Of a DNA stretch of 64,000 nucleotides, positions 1-12,369 are shown piece by piece. The DNA comes from Spirometra erinaceieuropaei. Its lineage: Eukaryota > Platyhelminthes > Cestoda > Diphyllobothriidea > Diphyllobothriidae. A program made the translations under genes and the position numbers. The stretch covers positions 1,072,580-1,136,579 of the forward strand of contig CACRXP010000145.1 of NCBI GenBank assembly GCA_902702965.1, written 5' to 3'. Each line of letters begins with the position of its first letter. Position 1 is the stretch's first letter. The notes under the pieces are model-generated. The model was not told where the DNA came from. It did not search any database and saw nothing but the letters and a program-made list of their open reading frames with translations.

Positions 1-75
1 CACAGTAAGTGCTCATCTAACTTTGCAAAACAGGAAATACAAGTTAATGAAGAGCATGCAATTCAGAAAGCACAC

Positions 76-504
76 CTTCTCATTAGCCAGATGGAGAAGG
101 CAGTTAAGAGTGATAGCGACGCTGAGTTCCTCCGCTGTGTTCCTGGACACCTTTCCAGGGAGGGTAGTAAGAAGTTGCCCAAAATCGCAGAGCGGAGGGG
201 CGGCCGTAACTACGTCTGTACCGTCAACGGCCGTGGATTGGTCTAGTTTTGTGGCCTTTAGCGGGAGTTGAGTGCCTTCTGGACAGGACTCGGGGTCGGG
301 CAGGGCCGCGTCAATCATGCTCCACATAATATTCTTCAGATGCCGCATGTTTATTAGTTTGGCGGAGCGTGCATATCCTATCTCTAGGCGCGCCACTTGA
401 CGCGGCTGACTAACCAACTCCACCTGATCCACATCACCGCCTTCAAAGTCGCCCATCACGCCATCGGGGATGTTCTCTACATCCTCGTTCATGCCGCCGT
501 TGCC
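76..504 (-). CDS. NCAPH: CAP-H C-terminal exon (SMC4-binding end), window-truncated gene
   Basis: Encodes 143 residues, phase 0 at both ends. An acidic segment (NIPDGVMGDFEGGDVDQ) precedes VARLEIGYARSAKLINMRHL and KNIMWSMI, which match the conserved K.EI.YA..AK..DM..LK..MW.LL block. The exon ends SVAITLNCLLHLANEK, matching the final LS.PLAF.CLLHLANEK motif. These form the C-terminal winged-helix region that contacts the SMC4 head. The acceptor is CATCCCCACGTCAG and the donor GTGTGC is a weaker site. In other animals only about 25-30 residues follow this motif, so the gene should end just beyond the left edge. Summed over the eight exons about 560 codons are seen, against roughly 700-750 for the family. 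Confidence 0.92.
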
Positions 505-2519
505 CTGACGTGGGGATGAAAAAAGACCGAAGTTTAGCAATAAGCACAATAATTAACGACATTACACTTACTACTACTATCTGCATTAATACTGTTACTG
601 TCATCGGTGTAACCGACAACCATTGCTTCTGCCATAACCACTCAAGAACACCAGATTCTTCAATATTATCGCCGCTGGCGCGTCCGCGGTCGGCAGGCAG
701 TAGGACAACCTCCAACAAAGGTCAGCATTAAAGCAAACAGGTTCTCAGGCCCGACACGTAATCAATAGCGGACAAGTAGGTGGCTGGGAACTAATCAGGC
801 AAGTTGGTTGGTTACCAGTCAAAATAACAGAAGTGATAATGATACTAACTGGCAAAGGTTGCCGGTCACTCAATAAGGCTTTATCCACAGTCGTCAGGCT
901 CACACCTGGAAACTTAAACTACTGTCGCAGGAATGGATGGAGACATGCGCCTTAAAACTCAGGAACTGAAGGAAACAACCTTCCCATTAAGCCGGTCCAT
1001 GCAACCTGTGCCCGGTAAACCGCGGGGTGATTCGGTTTTGGACCGAGTGGCCGTATTCTGCGAGTGTCGGCTGGACGTGTCGACAGCTGATAACGCCGGG
1101 GAGCAGGTTTCCGTCAAAAAACAGTGGCAGCGACAGCGATGCCACCAGCACTAACAGCACCACCATGGTCACTATGACCATCACCAGAAACATGAATTTT
1201 GCAGGAATCAAACACTGGTAGGCATTCGTCATGGTCTTCATCAGAGAAAGGGCGTTGATCAAATGTGCAAAGGCATCCTTTATTTTCCGGGGGTCCTGAC
1301 TAACAACTTCGGCACAACAACCTCTCTGATGCTGGCGGCTAACTTAAGAGTGCAACTATGGTTTAAAAATAATCGAACCAAGCAATCCAACTGCGTATTG
1401 CTAATATTCGACCTGAAAAGTCATTGACCTTATTGCTTCAGAGGGTGGGTACATGTCCCCTCCACGGGTCTAGATATATCCCAAACATGCTGGCTAAAGC
1501 GTCAGTAGATTACATCAATAGTAGTGAAAACGCGAGTCTGTGGTAGGTTAGTATAACCTACTACTGTCTGGCACATTTTCGATACACGAGACGGAAGCAT
1601 GACTGGCCGATATCACAAAGGAATGGCTATTTCAGAATAATTCGTCGTTATCAAATAGCCGTACTCAAAATTCCGATAGAGGACCCGAGATTCGAACCTG
1701 GACCAGTTAGTTACTGAACACCTGAGATAAAAATTCAGTCACTTGGTCCAGGGGTCCGTGGCATACAAACGATCGGAAGCAGTGCACTACATGGCGGCAC
1801 GGTGGTTGGTCGTTAAAAAAAACATGTTAAGCACCGTTGTCGGTCAACAACTCTATACAACAGAACGGGAACGGTTGCGCCGACGCACCTGGGTGAAAAT
1901 ACCGCAAAAAGGGGCATCATTATCGTCATCATCATCCACATCGCCATCATCACCCAGTCGGGTGACATCGTCAACAACCATGTAGTCGGTGCCATTTGCA
2001 TGGGGAACTTGAGCATCCAACCATGGTGGCTAAAATAACAAGGCGGAGGTTGCATAAGAGCGCAGAATAAACAGCATGCGAAGAGGTGCAAAGAGAAAAT
2101 ATGGCCAACACTTTAAAGTCGCCATTGACAGCTCCAAGAACAGAGATAGTTAGACAGCATACAATGGTTCGACAAATACTCGTGGGAAAACGCATAACTA
2201 AAATTCAATATCAAAAGCAATCCAAAGATAAAAACAGATCAGGACTTCAATGTCACGAATTGACAAAACAAATAATCCGACACATCCTGCATTTCATCCA
2301 CCGTTCTACATGAAGATATTTTAGCAGGAACACATACACTGTCGGTTTTTTGCGTCAACTACACAGACACGAAACCAAGACGACGTCAGAACGGGTTAAA
2401 ATTCACGGATAGGGTCCTATGATTCGCACTTAGGCGCACCCTCGCACAGAGCGACTGTCGACACCAGGTGCACGTGCGCGGGCGTTTGTGTGCGCATGAG
2501 AAAGCGTCGACCGGTTTTG

Positions 2520-2541
2520 TGCGCGCGCGCGCACACACACA
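2520..2541. repeat. (GC)n(AC)n microsatellite
   Basis: An alternating purine-pyrimidine run: six GC units directly followed by about five AC units. Such tracts can adopt Z-DNA. It lies in a CAP-H intron and has no evident coding role. Confidence 0.8.
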
Positions 2542-3917
2542 TAAACCAAGACAGACTAGCCGAGACAGGACAAAAGACAAAGGCACGCGTGCGCCGTCGC
2601 CAACCTATCTACTTGCAGACATCAAAGATGCCGACATGGGCAGAACCGTCAACGGGGAAACACAGAGAGGTAGAGAACATGACCCAATCCACAGTTGTGC
2701 GACATTACTACCGAATGTTGTGTCGGCGTCAGACGATTGATGACGTCAGCCCGGAGCGGAATTGATGAAAAATAGGAGTGATAAAGTTCGAAAAATAGAA
2801 TCAGGATAACAATGGGAAAACGATCCTGCGAGTGGGTTGACAAATAAGTCCCGGATCATTCTGATTTATGACATTTTTTAGACTGCATCTTATATGTCCA
2901 TTTATCGGTGCCTCTTATAAAGTATACAATGTGGTTCATGTCGACCGCCAAATTTTATGAACCCTATATGGTGCCTTCGCAATAACAGAATATATGACTT
3001 TTCCTAGTTGGAAAGTATGCAGTTTGGACCTAAAAGGCCCTTGACGCAAGGGTGGTGGCAGGTTTGGTTCAAAATTATCCAGGAACTGAAAAAAAATTTA
3101 AAAACCCAAAGATATCCCTCAAGCAGAAGATTCGAAGGCGTAATTTGCTACAAAATGAGTAAAAGCGTCATTTCGTGCATGTCTGGGTTTATAAGAGCAT
3201 CGCAAATCAAAGAGTATCATACTACTTGGGTAAACCTTCTTAACAAGTGCGATTTCCCCAGACTGCCGGAAAGAAGCTCATTGAGAAGCCAGCATCTTCG
3301 AGTGGCTGTAGTACCTTGTCACGCTGCATGATAATCAATATAACCCCACCTGAGTAAGTCGTTCTAAACGGAATCAGATTTCAGAATTCCAGCTAACATT
3401 AGACGAGTTACACCATCTACGGTATCTTTAACGTGCGCGTGACCCGAGTCCGTTTAACACGCTCTAAATGGCGGCTTTACGTCACGCCGCACTCTACCTC
3501 TGGCAGTTAGCCGGACTTGGGCGGACCATTAACGAATGGGATGGGGGAAGAAAGTTCGGTCTATCCATGTCAGAGCTAGTGCTCAAGTCAAACCACTGTG
3601 AACAAGCAAACGTGCTTTCCGGTCATTCAGACGAGCTAATTGTTATGGCTTGGAAGGTTGACAACGACTTGGACGGTGCGTTCCTGTGCAGGTTCGAGGG
3701 TCTGACTGCAATGATGCCTCCTCAGTGGGCCTTTGTGACATCACCCCTTCCCTCAATGACAGAGCAGCAGTCTCCCCCCTTGAAAGTTAGTTAGTGGAGA
3801 TAGGGGCCAGTACGTGCGTGGCACAAATAGACCTAGCTTCAGTCTCGTCAGCGGCTGCGTCCGCGTTCAGCTCCAGTCTTCTGGACCCTGTCCTGTCGCT
3901 AAAACATGATGGGTGTG

Positions 3918-4020
3918 GACAGAGTGGCGTATATGATACGTGCGCCTACTTTACTGTAAACATATTTGTGCGCAAGTCACCCTCGCGCTCCAGAGCAATG
4001 CTGGGCTTTGTAGCTTGAGA
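3918..4020 (+). repeat. Short dispersed repeat, copy 1
   Basis: The core TTTACTGTAAACATATTTG with GCGCAAGTCACC resembles the sequence just right of the N gap (11895-11950, TTTTACTGCAAACTAATTCG with the same GCGCAAGTCACC). Identity is moderate. Class unknown; possibly a decayed SINE or an untranslated piece of a retroelement. Confidence 0.5.
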
Positions 4021-4212
4021 CGGTCGTGCCTTTTAATTCCACGAAGGGGTGAGGACGGGAATATTGTATCAACTTACGGAAACGGTCACCTAAAACCTAC
4101 TACTGTCCTAGTCGGCTTTCAAAACGCACTACATGCGCTGATTTTGACCACTTTTTATATGCACAAGCTGTTGAAAGAGGCCTTGTGGACAAAAGGGACG
4201 AGTGAGACCTAC

Positions 4213-4435
4213 AACAGCCTCCTCTGGAGTCCTCTTCTGATGGTCCGCTTGCATGACGTCCCGATTGCATAGTTCGTAGAGGTGCTTGCGAGCATCGCAA
4301 ATTGCGGGAGGCAGGACGTTAAATTTCTCACTGGCTAGACGGCGGTTCTGCTCCTTGAGTAGAGCTGATTTGCCACTCTTGGCGGAGAAGCCGGCGAGTT
4401 GCTTGGACCAGTCGCTGCGAACCAGACGGCCGCTT
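4213..4435 (-). CDS. NCAPH: CAP-H exon, ASEKFNVLP region
   Basis: Encodes 74 residues after one phase base: RSDWSKQLAGFSAKSGKSAL, then NRRLASEKFNVLPPAICDAR and KHLYELCNRDVM. It aligns with the CAP-H stretch in which a serine/threonine-lysine-rich segment is followed by L-P-x-D and, a few residues on, L-x-x-L. Codon use is GC-rich at third positions compared with the AT-rich surroundings, which supports coding. The acceptor is GACATTCTATAG and the donor GTAGGT. It ends in phase 0, matching the phase-0 start of the next exon at 504. Confidence 0.78.
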
Positions 4436-5525
4436 CTATAGAATGTCAAAACATATTTTACAACGTGTATTTTGGTGCATGAGTGTTGGGCAAAAGTGGA
4501 TGAGACTGTAGGCTAGATTTTTTTTAATGACAAGGTGGTTTTAAATATTGTAAATACAAGGTCGAGCTGCAGGGCGCAGAAAAAAACAGTTCTAAAATAC
4601 GTGACTTAACACGCCGGGCGGCTTTTTTGAAACCTCACAATGATTGTGAAGTAGTCTAGCCTGGAATACTGAAGACCAAGACGCAATCGAATGCACTGTG
4701 CAGTGAGGTTTGTCGCTTATGCGTATTATAAGCAAAGGAACCTGGAATGTGTATCCAAGGATGCTGTGGGTACAAAGACTAGAGATCATGATAAATTCAC
4801 TGGTCCACCATCATCACAATCATATAGAACTATCTATAGGGTGGATTGCAAAGGTTAAAACTGGCGGCATAGGCCGGCTGTTAGGGGAGGGCGCAAACCT
4901 TTGTACTCCGGACGAACAAGACTACGCGGACGACAAGGTCAAACCAGCGCATCACGACCACAGCTGAGTGGCTGAACGTGCACAACCTAGGCTGGTAAGA
5001 CATACAAACTCCTGAAAATCGAATGCATGACCGTGATGACATATGTGTAGTAAACCAACTAAATAGTCAAGGTTCCATCACATATAAGTGAACCAGAATG
5101 CAATTTCGGCCAGTCTCTAACAAATACTCGACTGGGATTTCAGCTATAAACTTATGAACGAACCCCGGTGAGAATCTTCCCCTGGACATGGTACAAGTGA
5201 TGGTAGTCCACCGAGAGCAACAAAGGGCAAAGTCGGATGTGTAGGTTAACCTTAGCAATATCACACCAACGTTATCAAGGCGGCATAAATAAAGCTCGGT
5301 GAGCACAACTAAGCGTGTTCTTCCGGGGTTATTCATTTATTCTATGAAGGGTAAGGTGTTAATCATGGCGGATGGCACATGTGTCTGCACTAAGCATTGT
5401 ACTAGCGATAAACGTGCTACTGATAACAAAGACAGTACACATTAATACACAAATCACTTGACAGTAAAGAATGGATGACATCGAATAAAAAACTCGGCGA
5501 AATGAAGGATATAGGAACTACTTAC

Positions 5526-5664
5526 TTTGCTCTGTTTTCGCCAGCAGTCAGCAGAGCATTGGAGTAATCGATCCTAAGAAGTTTCTTCTTAGATACCTTC
5601 GCTCGAGTGCTTCGGCCCATATCGACAATCTCCCCCTCTCCGCCTTCGGGCTGACAGGCAACAT
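5526..5664 (-). CDS. NCAPH: CAP-H exon, KKKLLRIDY region
   Basis: A 139-bp exon (two bases, 45 codons, two bases) encoding CQPEGGEGEIVDMG followed by STRAKVSKKKLLRIDY. In animal CAP-H the segment after the WAGP motif is a lysine-rich stretch followed by a hydrophobic-acidic F/LxIDF patch, which this resembles. The acceptor is CCATAATAG and the donor GTAAGT. Its start phase completes the A left by the upstream exon (giving Asn) and its two terminal bases AA are completed by the A that opens the exon at 4213-4435 (giving Lys). The double phase match is the main support; sequence similarity alone is modest. Confidence 0.72.
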
Positions 5665-6404
5665 CTATTATGGAAAAACAGTGAGAGAATGGTCTATCTT
5701 TAGGAGTATATGGTGATGCACACCAAGTATCTATGGAAGTCGGTATTATAAACGCGTGGGATCAGCTAACTCCCTCGCGGATGCCTTAAAACGAGTTCGA
5801 CACACCATTCTATAAAAACGAATGTTCGGGGTAATGTACAAATCGCTAAGTATTATCAGAGGAAATTTGACCACCCGCATCTGTTATGTTATGATCCAAT
5901 TCTAATAAGCCTTTTGAATTAAGTCACCGTCCTTCTGTTCATGGATCCTAGAAAGTCTATATCTCGATCCTTTTCGATACTAGCTTACTTTGTGCGGTTT
6001 CGAGCTTAATCCGGGCAATTTAAAGCCCAACACTATTCTCGTTTCCTTTTCTGTTGACTAGCCGTGCACATGCACTGTGTGATCGATGTTTCCATGTGCG
6101 CAGTCCCGCAGTTTATAATTGTCTTATTATACAACGTCGCTCAAGGAATAGTGAGGACCGGTAGGTTCCGTTCGGCAGCCAACGTAGAGCGCCGATGGTA
6201 ATTCAACCTGTTTAGAAAAGACTAATGATGTCCTAGAGGACTAAAAGTCGGGGTCTTCCGCCATCAGTATGTTTCAGAAGCCCCACAAATCAGACTTGGT
6301 ATTATAATGGTAAGTCTGGCTTTCCGAGTCAAACGATAATGTTGGAACAAGCGCACCGTGGCGAAATCATAAAAGTGCCATGACCACGACAGCGACGGAG
6401 GAAA

Positions 6405-6690
6405 GTTAACTGTTCGTAAGTCGTCGCCCGCCTCTCCGTCTCCACCGCCCACAAGTCCGCAACTTCCATTCGCAAAACATTATGCCGAGTAAAGAACCCG
6501 GTGTCCAAAGAACAACTAACGTCATCTACCGCATCCCGTGCGCAAACTGTCCTTGTGTTTATATTGGCCATACATGCCGATGTCATGGGACTCGCACTAG
6601 CGAGCATAAGTGACGCCGACGTGACCCTCTGCCCCTCTCGTTTGCGCACGTCCTTAAGTATGAGATCAAGGTAAACGCAGGCACGGAGAT
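6405..6690 (+). mobile_element. Penelope-like element fragment (GIY-YIG endonuclease end)
   Basis: The plus strand encodes the junction of reverse transcriptase and GIY-YIG endonuclease of a Penelope-like element. Recognisable pieces are TAHKSATSIRKTLCRVKNPV (the AHKP..T+R..L...K pattern), then in the next frame TNVIYRIPCANCPCVYIGHT and HGTRTSEHK, then after a TGA at 6611 RRRDPLPLSFAHVL. The block V/IYRIPC..C..VYIG.T followed by TR..EHK is the family hallmark. At least one frameshift (near 6513) and one stop separate the pieces, so this is a dead copy. It sits in the CAP-H intron between exons 7481-7579 and 5526-5664, antisense to the gene. Confidence 0.85.
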
Positions 6691-7480
6691 TTACGCGTGA
6701 ATTAGTTTACGGTGAGAGTAGACCTGCATTGTATCTATCGCACTCCCTCCTTCCACGCCTCACCCTGGCCCGGTATCAATACAGTCAAGAAGGCTGGAGG
6801 TGGGGGAGCGTGCAGGTGGCTGACGTGGCCGGAGCCGCCTCTTGGCAACATCGTCTTGAAATCAACTAGTAAGCCATCAGTAAAGAAGACTTGATGAAAG
6901 TGGGATCTGTGTGGTGGGGAACACCAAAAAGTGGTAAAAAAATCTTGAAAGTGCGCCACAACAGAGATGTCATATAACCACCGGTGTTTGGTTAAGCACA
7001 TTAAATCCTAAAAGAACTGCACGGCGCTTTGCAATGTGCGACTGTCATTAGTGGAGACCGTGCACAGGCAGTCAAGTGATGAACCATTAAAACAGGAGAG
7101 ACAGTCTGCGAAATCAAGTGCAATATCTGCTACTTATATTGCGAAGGTAGTGTCATACGCAAGTATTCATGACATTGCAGTCGACGGCGCATAGCGGCTC
7201 GTAGTATACTTAACGTGTTTGCTGGGTCCGGGTTAATTAAACACCAGGCAAGGTTAGCGGTATAGTCACCTAATCCTAACCCCACACTCGCTCTAAACCA
7301 AGCAGGTAAATTGACCAAGCTACCTGAATGATATAAGTAGCAAGGAAAGGAGACTTTTCAACAAGCGCTGCGAGCCAATTTTGCCTGCAAGTTTCCCGGA
7401 CACACACACACTGAATATGGAAGTCCACTCTATGAAAGAATTTACAGAAAAAAAGAAACACAAACTAAGCCAAAACTCAC

Positions 7481-7579
7481 TGCCAAATTCGTCGAGTCGT
7501 CGACGCTTGGCCTTCTTCCTCCAGTGCTCAGGACCTGCCCATAGGCCCAGAATGCCATCATTGATCTGGCCGAAATTCT
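7481..7579 (-). CDS. NCAPH: CAP-H exon with WAGPEHW motif
   Basis: A 99-bp exon encoding NFGQINDGILGLWAGPEHW and a basic KKAKRRRLDEFG tail. The W-A-G-P-E/D-H-W motif followed by basic residues is diagnostic of CAP-H. The acceptor is CATCTAG and the donor GTGAGT. The exon begins with two bases completing the codon left open by the upstream exon and leaves one base at its end, which the exon at 5526-5664 completes with two. The small size is typical of flatworm exons and would be missed by simple open-frame scans. Confidence 0.88.
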
Positions 7580-10296
7580 CTAGATGAGCTGTTAGCATGG
7601 ATTTTAAGCTTGAGACAAAAACTTCTCCATCACCGGGAACAGAAGACCTAAAATGTGAGGGGAGGGGGGGGGGTAGAAGGAAGAAGTAAAGCAAGCACGC
7701 ACACAAAAAGGCTGCGTTGAGTACAGGTCTGAGGGCCGGAAACTGCTAGGGTAACGCAAGCTCAACGTCGTCATTATGCGAATTTAATCTCCACTTGTGC
7801 GACAGCCCACCGCCTCCCTCGAGTTACGGTACCAGCCGCTTGACCACCACCTCGGACGACAAGCCAGGTGCAAGCATTCAAACATTAGCCAACAAAACCA
7901 CCGATTTCCCAACGCCGACACTGGCACACTTTCGTATGTCCTCGCACTCACGCACACCTTGGACTTGCGAAAGCACTACTTGTTGGAACTGTATCGTATT
8001 CACTTCGCATTGTCCCTCTGGCCGGCATATTTCGCGGATAAGGTATTGGGAGTGTCTCAGTCAAGAAAACCCTCGGCCCCGGCTAACAGAAGACATAAAA
8101 ATGACGGATTTTTTTCTGCACAGAACTCTGACTCACTGTCTCAGGCAGCAGTCGCCGATGGAGAAACCAGGGTCTGTGGTGACCACGCCAAGACCCCGAG
8201 AGGGTCCATGATGTCGACTGCTTCCAAGGGTCTGTCGTAGTCCCGATACGCTGCAGTATGAGATACGGGTGGCTGTGATTTTTTGGCGTGTCTTTGTATT
8301 CCACACAGCTAAGGCAGACAGTCAGACCGTATGGTCAGCGCGTCTGGAGAAGTTTTTAGGGAAAACTAATAATCCCAGCAAAACAAGGCGTTGAAAAAGG
8401 TGTCCTGTGGAAGTTTGCGGTTGGCTACATGCTCTCCTTGCTAAATTACCAGTCAGAAGGATAATCCGGTCACGACGGCTTTTTCACACGCATGACTCTG
8501 AGGTCTAGTTAGTAATGAAAAGTTTGATGCCGCATTTGTGCGAATTCTTCCGGCCGGACACGCAATGACGAAAAAAGCGGAAAACTGATGGTTTGAGGCC
8601 AAATATACTGCATGAGGAGTCAACGTGTGGATAGCGAATGTGGTATGCAGACGTACTGTTCACTGACAGCCACAGCCTTCGACGAAGGATCACAAGCGTG
8701 CTGGACGACGTGCTCCTCCTCCTCGACTTTGGTCACCTCCATCGGGCCTAAAAAACATAAAGGTGGACGAAAGGAGTGTTGAAAAACATGCATTACTTCC
8801 GGCAGTACCTAACTTGCTTAAAGGTCAAGAGTAAGGTCTGAATACAGGCAGCATCAGATAAAGTTGACGGCAATCGGTAGTCTTGGAGTCCTTTAGCAGT
8901 GGCCATAATGTCTAGTAAGTTTGCTGACGTCACACCAAGTAAACATGCCTATTTGAATAAGGATAATAAACGGAAACCACTGCATTAATAACTTTCGGAG
9001 GGAACTGTAGGTTGCCTAACGTACGAGAAACTATACAGAGAAGTTGATATCGTTAATCTAAACAATCTCATATTATGATGAAACTAAACCACGCGAATTC
9101 CGCGCCGGATGTGGATGCGGGTTGATCAGGAAGTTGCACTATGACCACAGGCAATCTGGGTCGTCTGATTTATCGACGTCAATTTCGTATTTCAGTTGAT
9201 CCTGAGGAATCAAGAATTTTGACGGGGATGAAACCCCAACATTACTCGCTTTTCACCTACAACCTAAAACAACTGTACGAAGTTCGGCCAATATAGGACA
9301 AGAAAGTACCCCGTAACACCTTCAGTTTAGTTACTAAAAGAGCCCCGTGCGACCGAGAGCATATCAAACTCGCATCTGTCGATTTGTCCTAATTATACGA
9401 TATCTGGCTGGAAGCATCCAGTCACGACGACTTGAAGAATTAATTTGAGTGTTGGTGTCGTAAATACAAGACCGTTAGTTCATAAAAGCGATGTCTGAAT
9501 TTTAGTTCGTTCGAAGCGAAATCTAAAATCTGTTTCCGGGTGATCCACCAAGATCTTCAAGCAGTTTTTCGACCCTTGCTATTAGACCTTAACTGCACTT
9601 GACCGTCACAGTACTATAGCCCCAAATCCGGCTTCGCACACACACGGCCTAACAATGAGGCCACATTAACAGATGCCACTCCCACATGACATGGAACACT
9701 CTCGGTCGTTACCGCTATAGCAGGGGCCCGTGGATCAGTTGGCGGTGTGTTAGTCACTGACCAACCGAAACGAGTCCAAATCTCAGATTTTCCCAACCTG
9801 GGGTGTGGTTCGCTGATGACGGCAAAGAAGCCAGAAAAGGTCGTTCTCGACTTCTTTGTCCTTGCAAGAAATACATTTCCACCAACGACTGCTCACCGTT
9901 AGGCGACCACTTGCGAAAACTCTGTACCAGAGCTCCGGGGCATAAAGGAGTGCCTGTATTCCGGCCTAAGGCCACATCGGTTCGGCGAACACCACTCTCA
10001 CGTGGCCTTGGCTCTACCTGGGCCATCAAGATCTTTAAACAACACTTCGGTCCACGAGCTCAGTTTTCGCTACTGGAGGTCGGCAGACAAGGAATGACAT
10101 TGCGTGGAACAGCACACAGGCATCTTAGATCAGTCGCACGAAGCACAAGTAGAAAGTGGAGTTATTCCTACATGGGTGCGATGCATTCGAAAGTCACCGG
10201 TGCCTGTGCCCGGCATCAGCAAACCAACACTTGAAAAGGTAACGTTATGAAAGCGAGAGTACGACCATTGCGCAAAGAATATAAAATGCAACTCAC

Positions 10297-10438
10297 CGGC
10301 TTCATCATCATCGTCATCATCACCAGGAACATAGTCATTTAATTGAGCTGGAGAAGCCAGGGCCATGGGAGTAGGAGTAACAGAGCCAACTGATGTGTTG
10401 TCTCGTGGGAATATGGGACTTAAAGGAGCGACATCGGC
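10297..10438 (-). CDS. NCAPH: CAP-H exon, acidic middle region
   Basis: Forty-seven residues beginning ADVAPLSPIFPRDN and ending NDYVPGDDDDDDEA, followed by a GTGAGT donor that splits a codon after its first base. The aspartate run corresponds to the low-complexity acidic middle of CAP-H, just upstream of the tryptophan motif found in the next exon. The acceptor is TATTACAG. By itself the sequence is too biased to identify; it is assigned here because the codon split (one base left over) is completed by exactly two bases at the start of the next exon to give a glutamate, and because it lies in order between two diagnostic exons. Confidence 0.75.
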
Positions 10439-10686
10439 CTGTAATACGCAGAGAAGGAAGACAATTAACTAAGCATGAGGGGTGTAAACGGAGTAGACGC
10501 AATGATTGTTCACGATAGTCTGGCATGAAGAAAAATCCGCACGACCACTAGTTTGGAACACTGAGGATATTCGCATCGATGCCAAAGTCTCATTACTTTG
10601 TTGAGAAAATAGGCATCTTGCGAAAAACGCACAAAATGCTCCGGAATTCCAGAAAGTCGGCGCCTGTCTGTTAGCCTTCACTGCCA

Positions 10687-10740
10687 ACAAGTCCACAGGT
10701 TAAGGCCGTCAGTGAAGGTTAGCTACCAAATAAACAGATC
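10687..10740 (+). repeat. Fragment of the ~390-bp dispersed repeat
   Basis: GTCCACAGGT followed by CAGTGAAGGTTAGCT and AAATAAACAGATCC parallels the landmarks of the longer copies at 45468 and 62422 (CACAGGTGGCGG, CAGTGAAGGTTAGCT, AAATAAGCAGACCC). Only about 55 bp are recognisable. Confidence 0.5.
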
Positions 10741-11740
10741 CTAGGGTTTAATGAGTACGTATTCGCGGGACATGCCGCGGTAATACCTCCAGGTGTTACT
10801 GGGCACCGATTCAGCTAGTCGGTCAGCAAGAAAATTGTCACAAGTCGTAGGGGTGCGAAATGTCGAATGTCGCCTAAATGGCCCGATGGACACGCTAAGA
10901 TTCCCTGCAATGTCAACATGACTAACCTACCTCTCAGCACGAAGCACCACCACCGGTGTCACCACCGCAGACACTCCTTCCACCTGTCCGCAATGTAACG
11001 CCGAGTTTTAATTCCTGTCTACCCCACTTGTATAACTCCCCGCCCATCGCAGCGGGAGCGTTGCTGTGATGAAAAAAAGAGGAATCCGCGGCCGCCACCA
11101 TCAGCACATTTGTAGCAGCCGAAGTCGTCCCCCCTACCGAATAACGTGTTATACGTGTGAAATTAGGAACCGGGTAGCGTGTAACACAAGTACACGGGTT
11201 GTTTGTCTATGCCGGCTACTGTGCTCACGCCCGCGACAGATCGTCTTGACTTTAGCTTGTAAACAGAACGCAGTGAGAAGGGGTGAGACATATACACCAC
11301 AAATTTGTTCTACTATAAACAAATCCCTGCCCACTCTGTAGGAAAGTAGAGCACCTTGTTGCTAGCGCCAGCCCACCAATCGTGACCGTCGTCCCACCGA
11401 GCGGTTCCGAATAGGACAAAACATTCGCTTGCAAGAGGCTACGATCAAAACCGCTTCTCTCAATGGCCCACTTAGTTGCTGTCCTAGGAAAGGTTAAGCT
11501 GTTTGACATCTGGTAAATAAGGATAGGAAACCGTGACTTGAAGTTGCTGACTGACGAGATAAATCGATCCCCGTAGTTAGCACTGTGCGGGGTGACTGAC
11601 TGGTGAACTGTTCCAGGCCGAATGGCTGCCTTTTAGTGTGGCCTTCATGACACTCACTGGTATAGGACCCGAATCGCCTCCCCTTGTCAAGGCCTAAGAC
11701 ATGCTGAGAAGACCGGGTCGTGTGTGACACACGTAGACGA

Positions 11741-11884
11741 NNNNNNNNNNNNNNNNNNNNNNNNNNNNNNNNNNNNNNNNNNNNNNNNNNNNNNNNNNNN
11801 NNNNNNNNNNNNNNNNNNNNNNNNNNNNNNNNNNNNNNNNNNNNNNNNNNNNNNNNNNNNNNNNNNNNNNNNNNNNNNNNNNNN
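11741..11884. other. Assembly gap (144 N)
   Basis: A run of 144 undetermined bases inside the CAP-H intron between exons 13492-13755 and 10297-10438. A small exon could be hidden here. Confidence 1.
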
Positions 11885-12003
11885 GAGCGTGCGGTAGATG
11901 CTGCGCAAGTATGTTTTACTGCAAACTAATTCGCGCGCAAGTCACCGATGCTGTGTCTACTCCGTGGAGCACGCGGTGGGCGTTGCTGATAGCGATGGTT
12001 GAA
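11885..12003 (+). repeat. Short dispersed repeat, copy 2
   Basis: It starts near GGTAGATGCTGCG and ends with GAGCACGCGGTGG and GCGATGG. The same landmarks occur in the same order at 53392-53495 (GGTAGATGCTGCG ... AACACGCGGTGG ... GCGATG), with about two thirds identity between them. It is bounded on the left by the N gap, so its true start is unknown. Confidence 0.6.
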
Positions 12004-12369
12004 TTGTCAGGGATAAGAACACATGGATCGCACTAGTTCGTGATGCCGCTGACTTTGAAGCTGGTCAAATATGCATTTAGGCTATCCACTAAAAGTTCAG
12101 GTCAACGAACAAAGTAGGTCCCCTAATAAATCGTTTTAAGGCGAAAACCGTCCCTTTGGTTATTTAATGCACCAAACAAACAAATTTGGATGGCGGCGCA
12201 AATGCGAAAGTGGCAGTTATTCCTAGTCTCCATAAATAATTAATAGAGACAAAAACTGCTACTTGCGTAAATTTTAGTACGTAGAACTACTTTACCAAGA
12301 CAAAGTATTCAGCTTCCCTTGAGCAGATTCTTGCAAAACTCCTTGCCGAGACAAATAATTTTTTTACGC

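Larger units (their letters stand above)
505..4212. other. CAP-H intron, no recognised gene
   Basis: Intron between the last two CAP-H exons seen. I recognise no protein-coding homology on either strand; the open frames of 60-110 residues have no family match and low-complexity composition. It contains a CA/GC microsatellite (2520-2541), a T-arm-like sequence on the minus strand near 1683-1710, and a piece of a dispersed repeat near 3920-4020. Confidence 0.5.

Noticed and set aside
1683..1710. T-arm-like sequence on the minus strand (GGTTCGAATCTC)
   Set aside because: B-box present, but no pairing acceptor stem or A-box at proper distance; not a tRNA gene.
7795..8240. Two overlapping plus-strand frames of 138 and 147 codons
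   Set aside because: They overlap in different frames, show no recognisable domain, and lie in a CAP-H intron on the other strand; probably chance or repeat-derived.
9803..10234. 143-codon plus-strand frame
   Set aside because: Basic, no motif, overlapped by an opposite-strand frame; no evidence of a gene.
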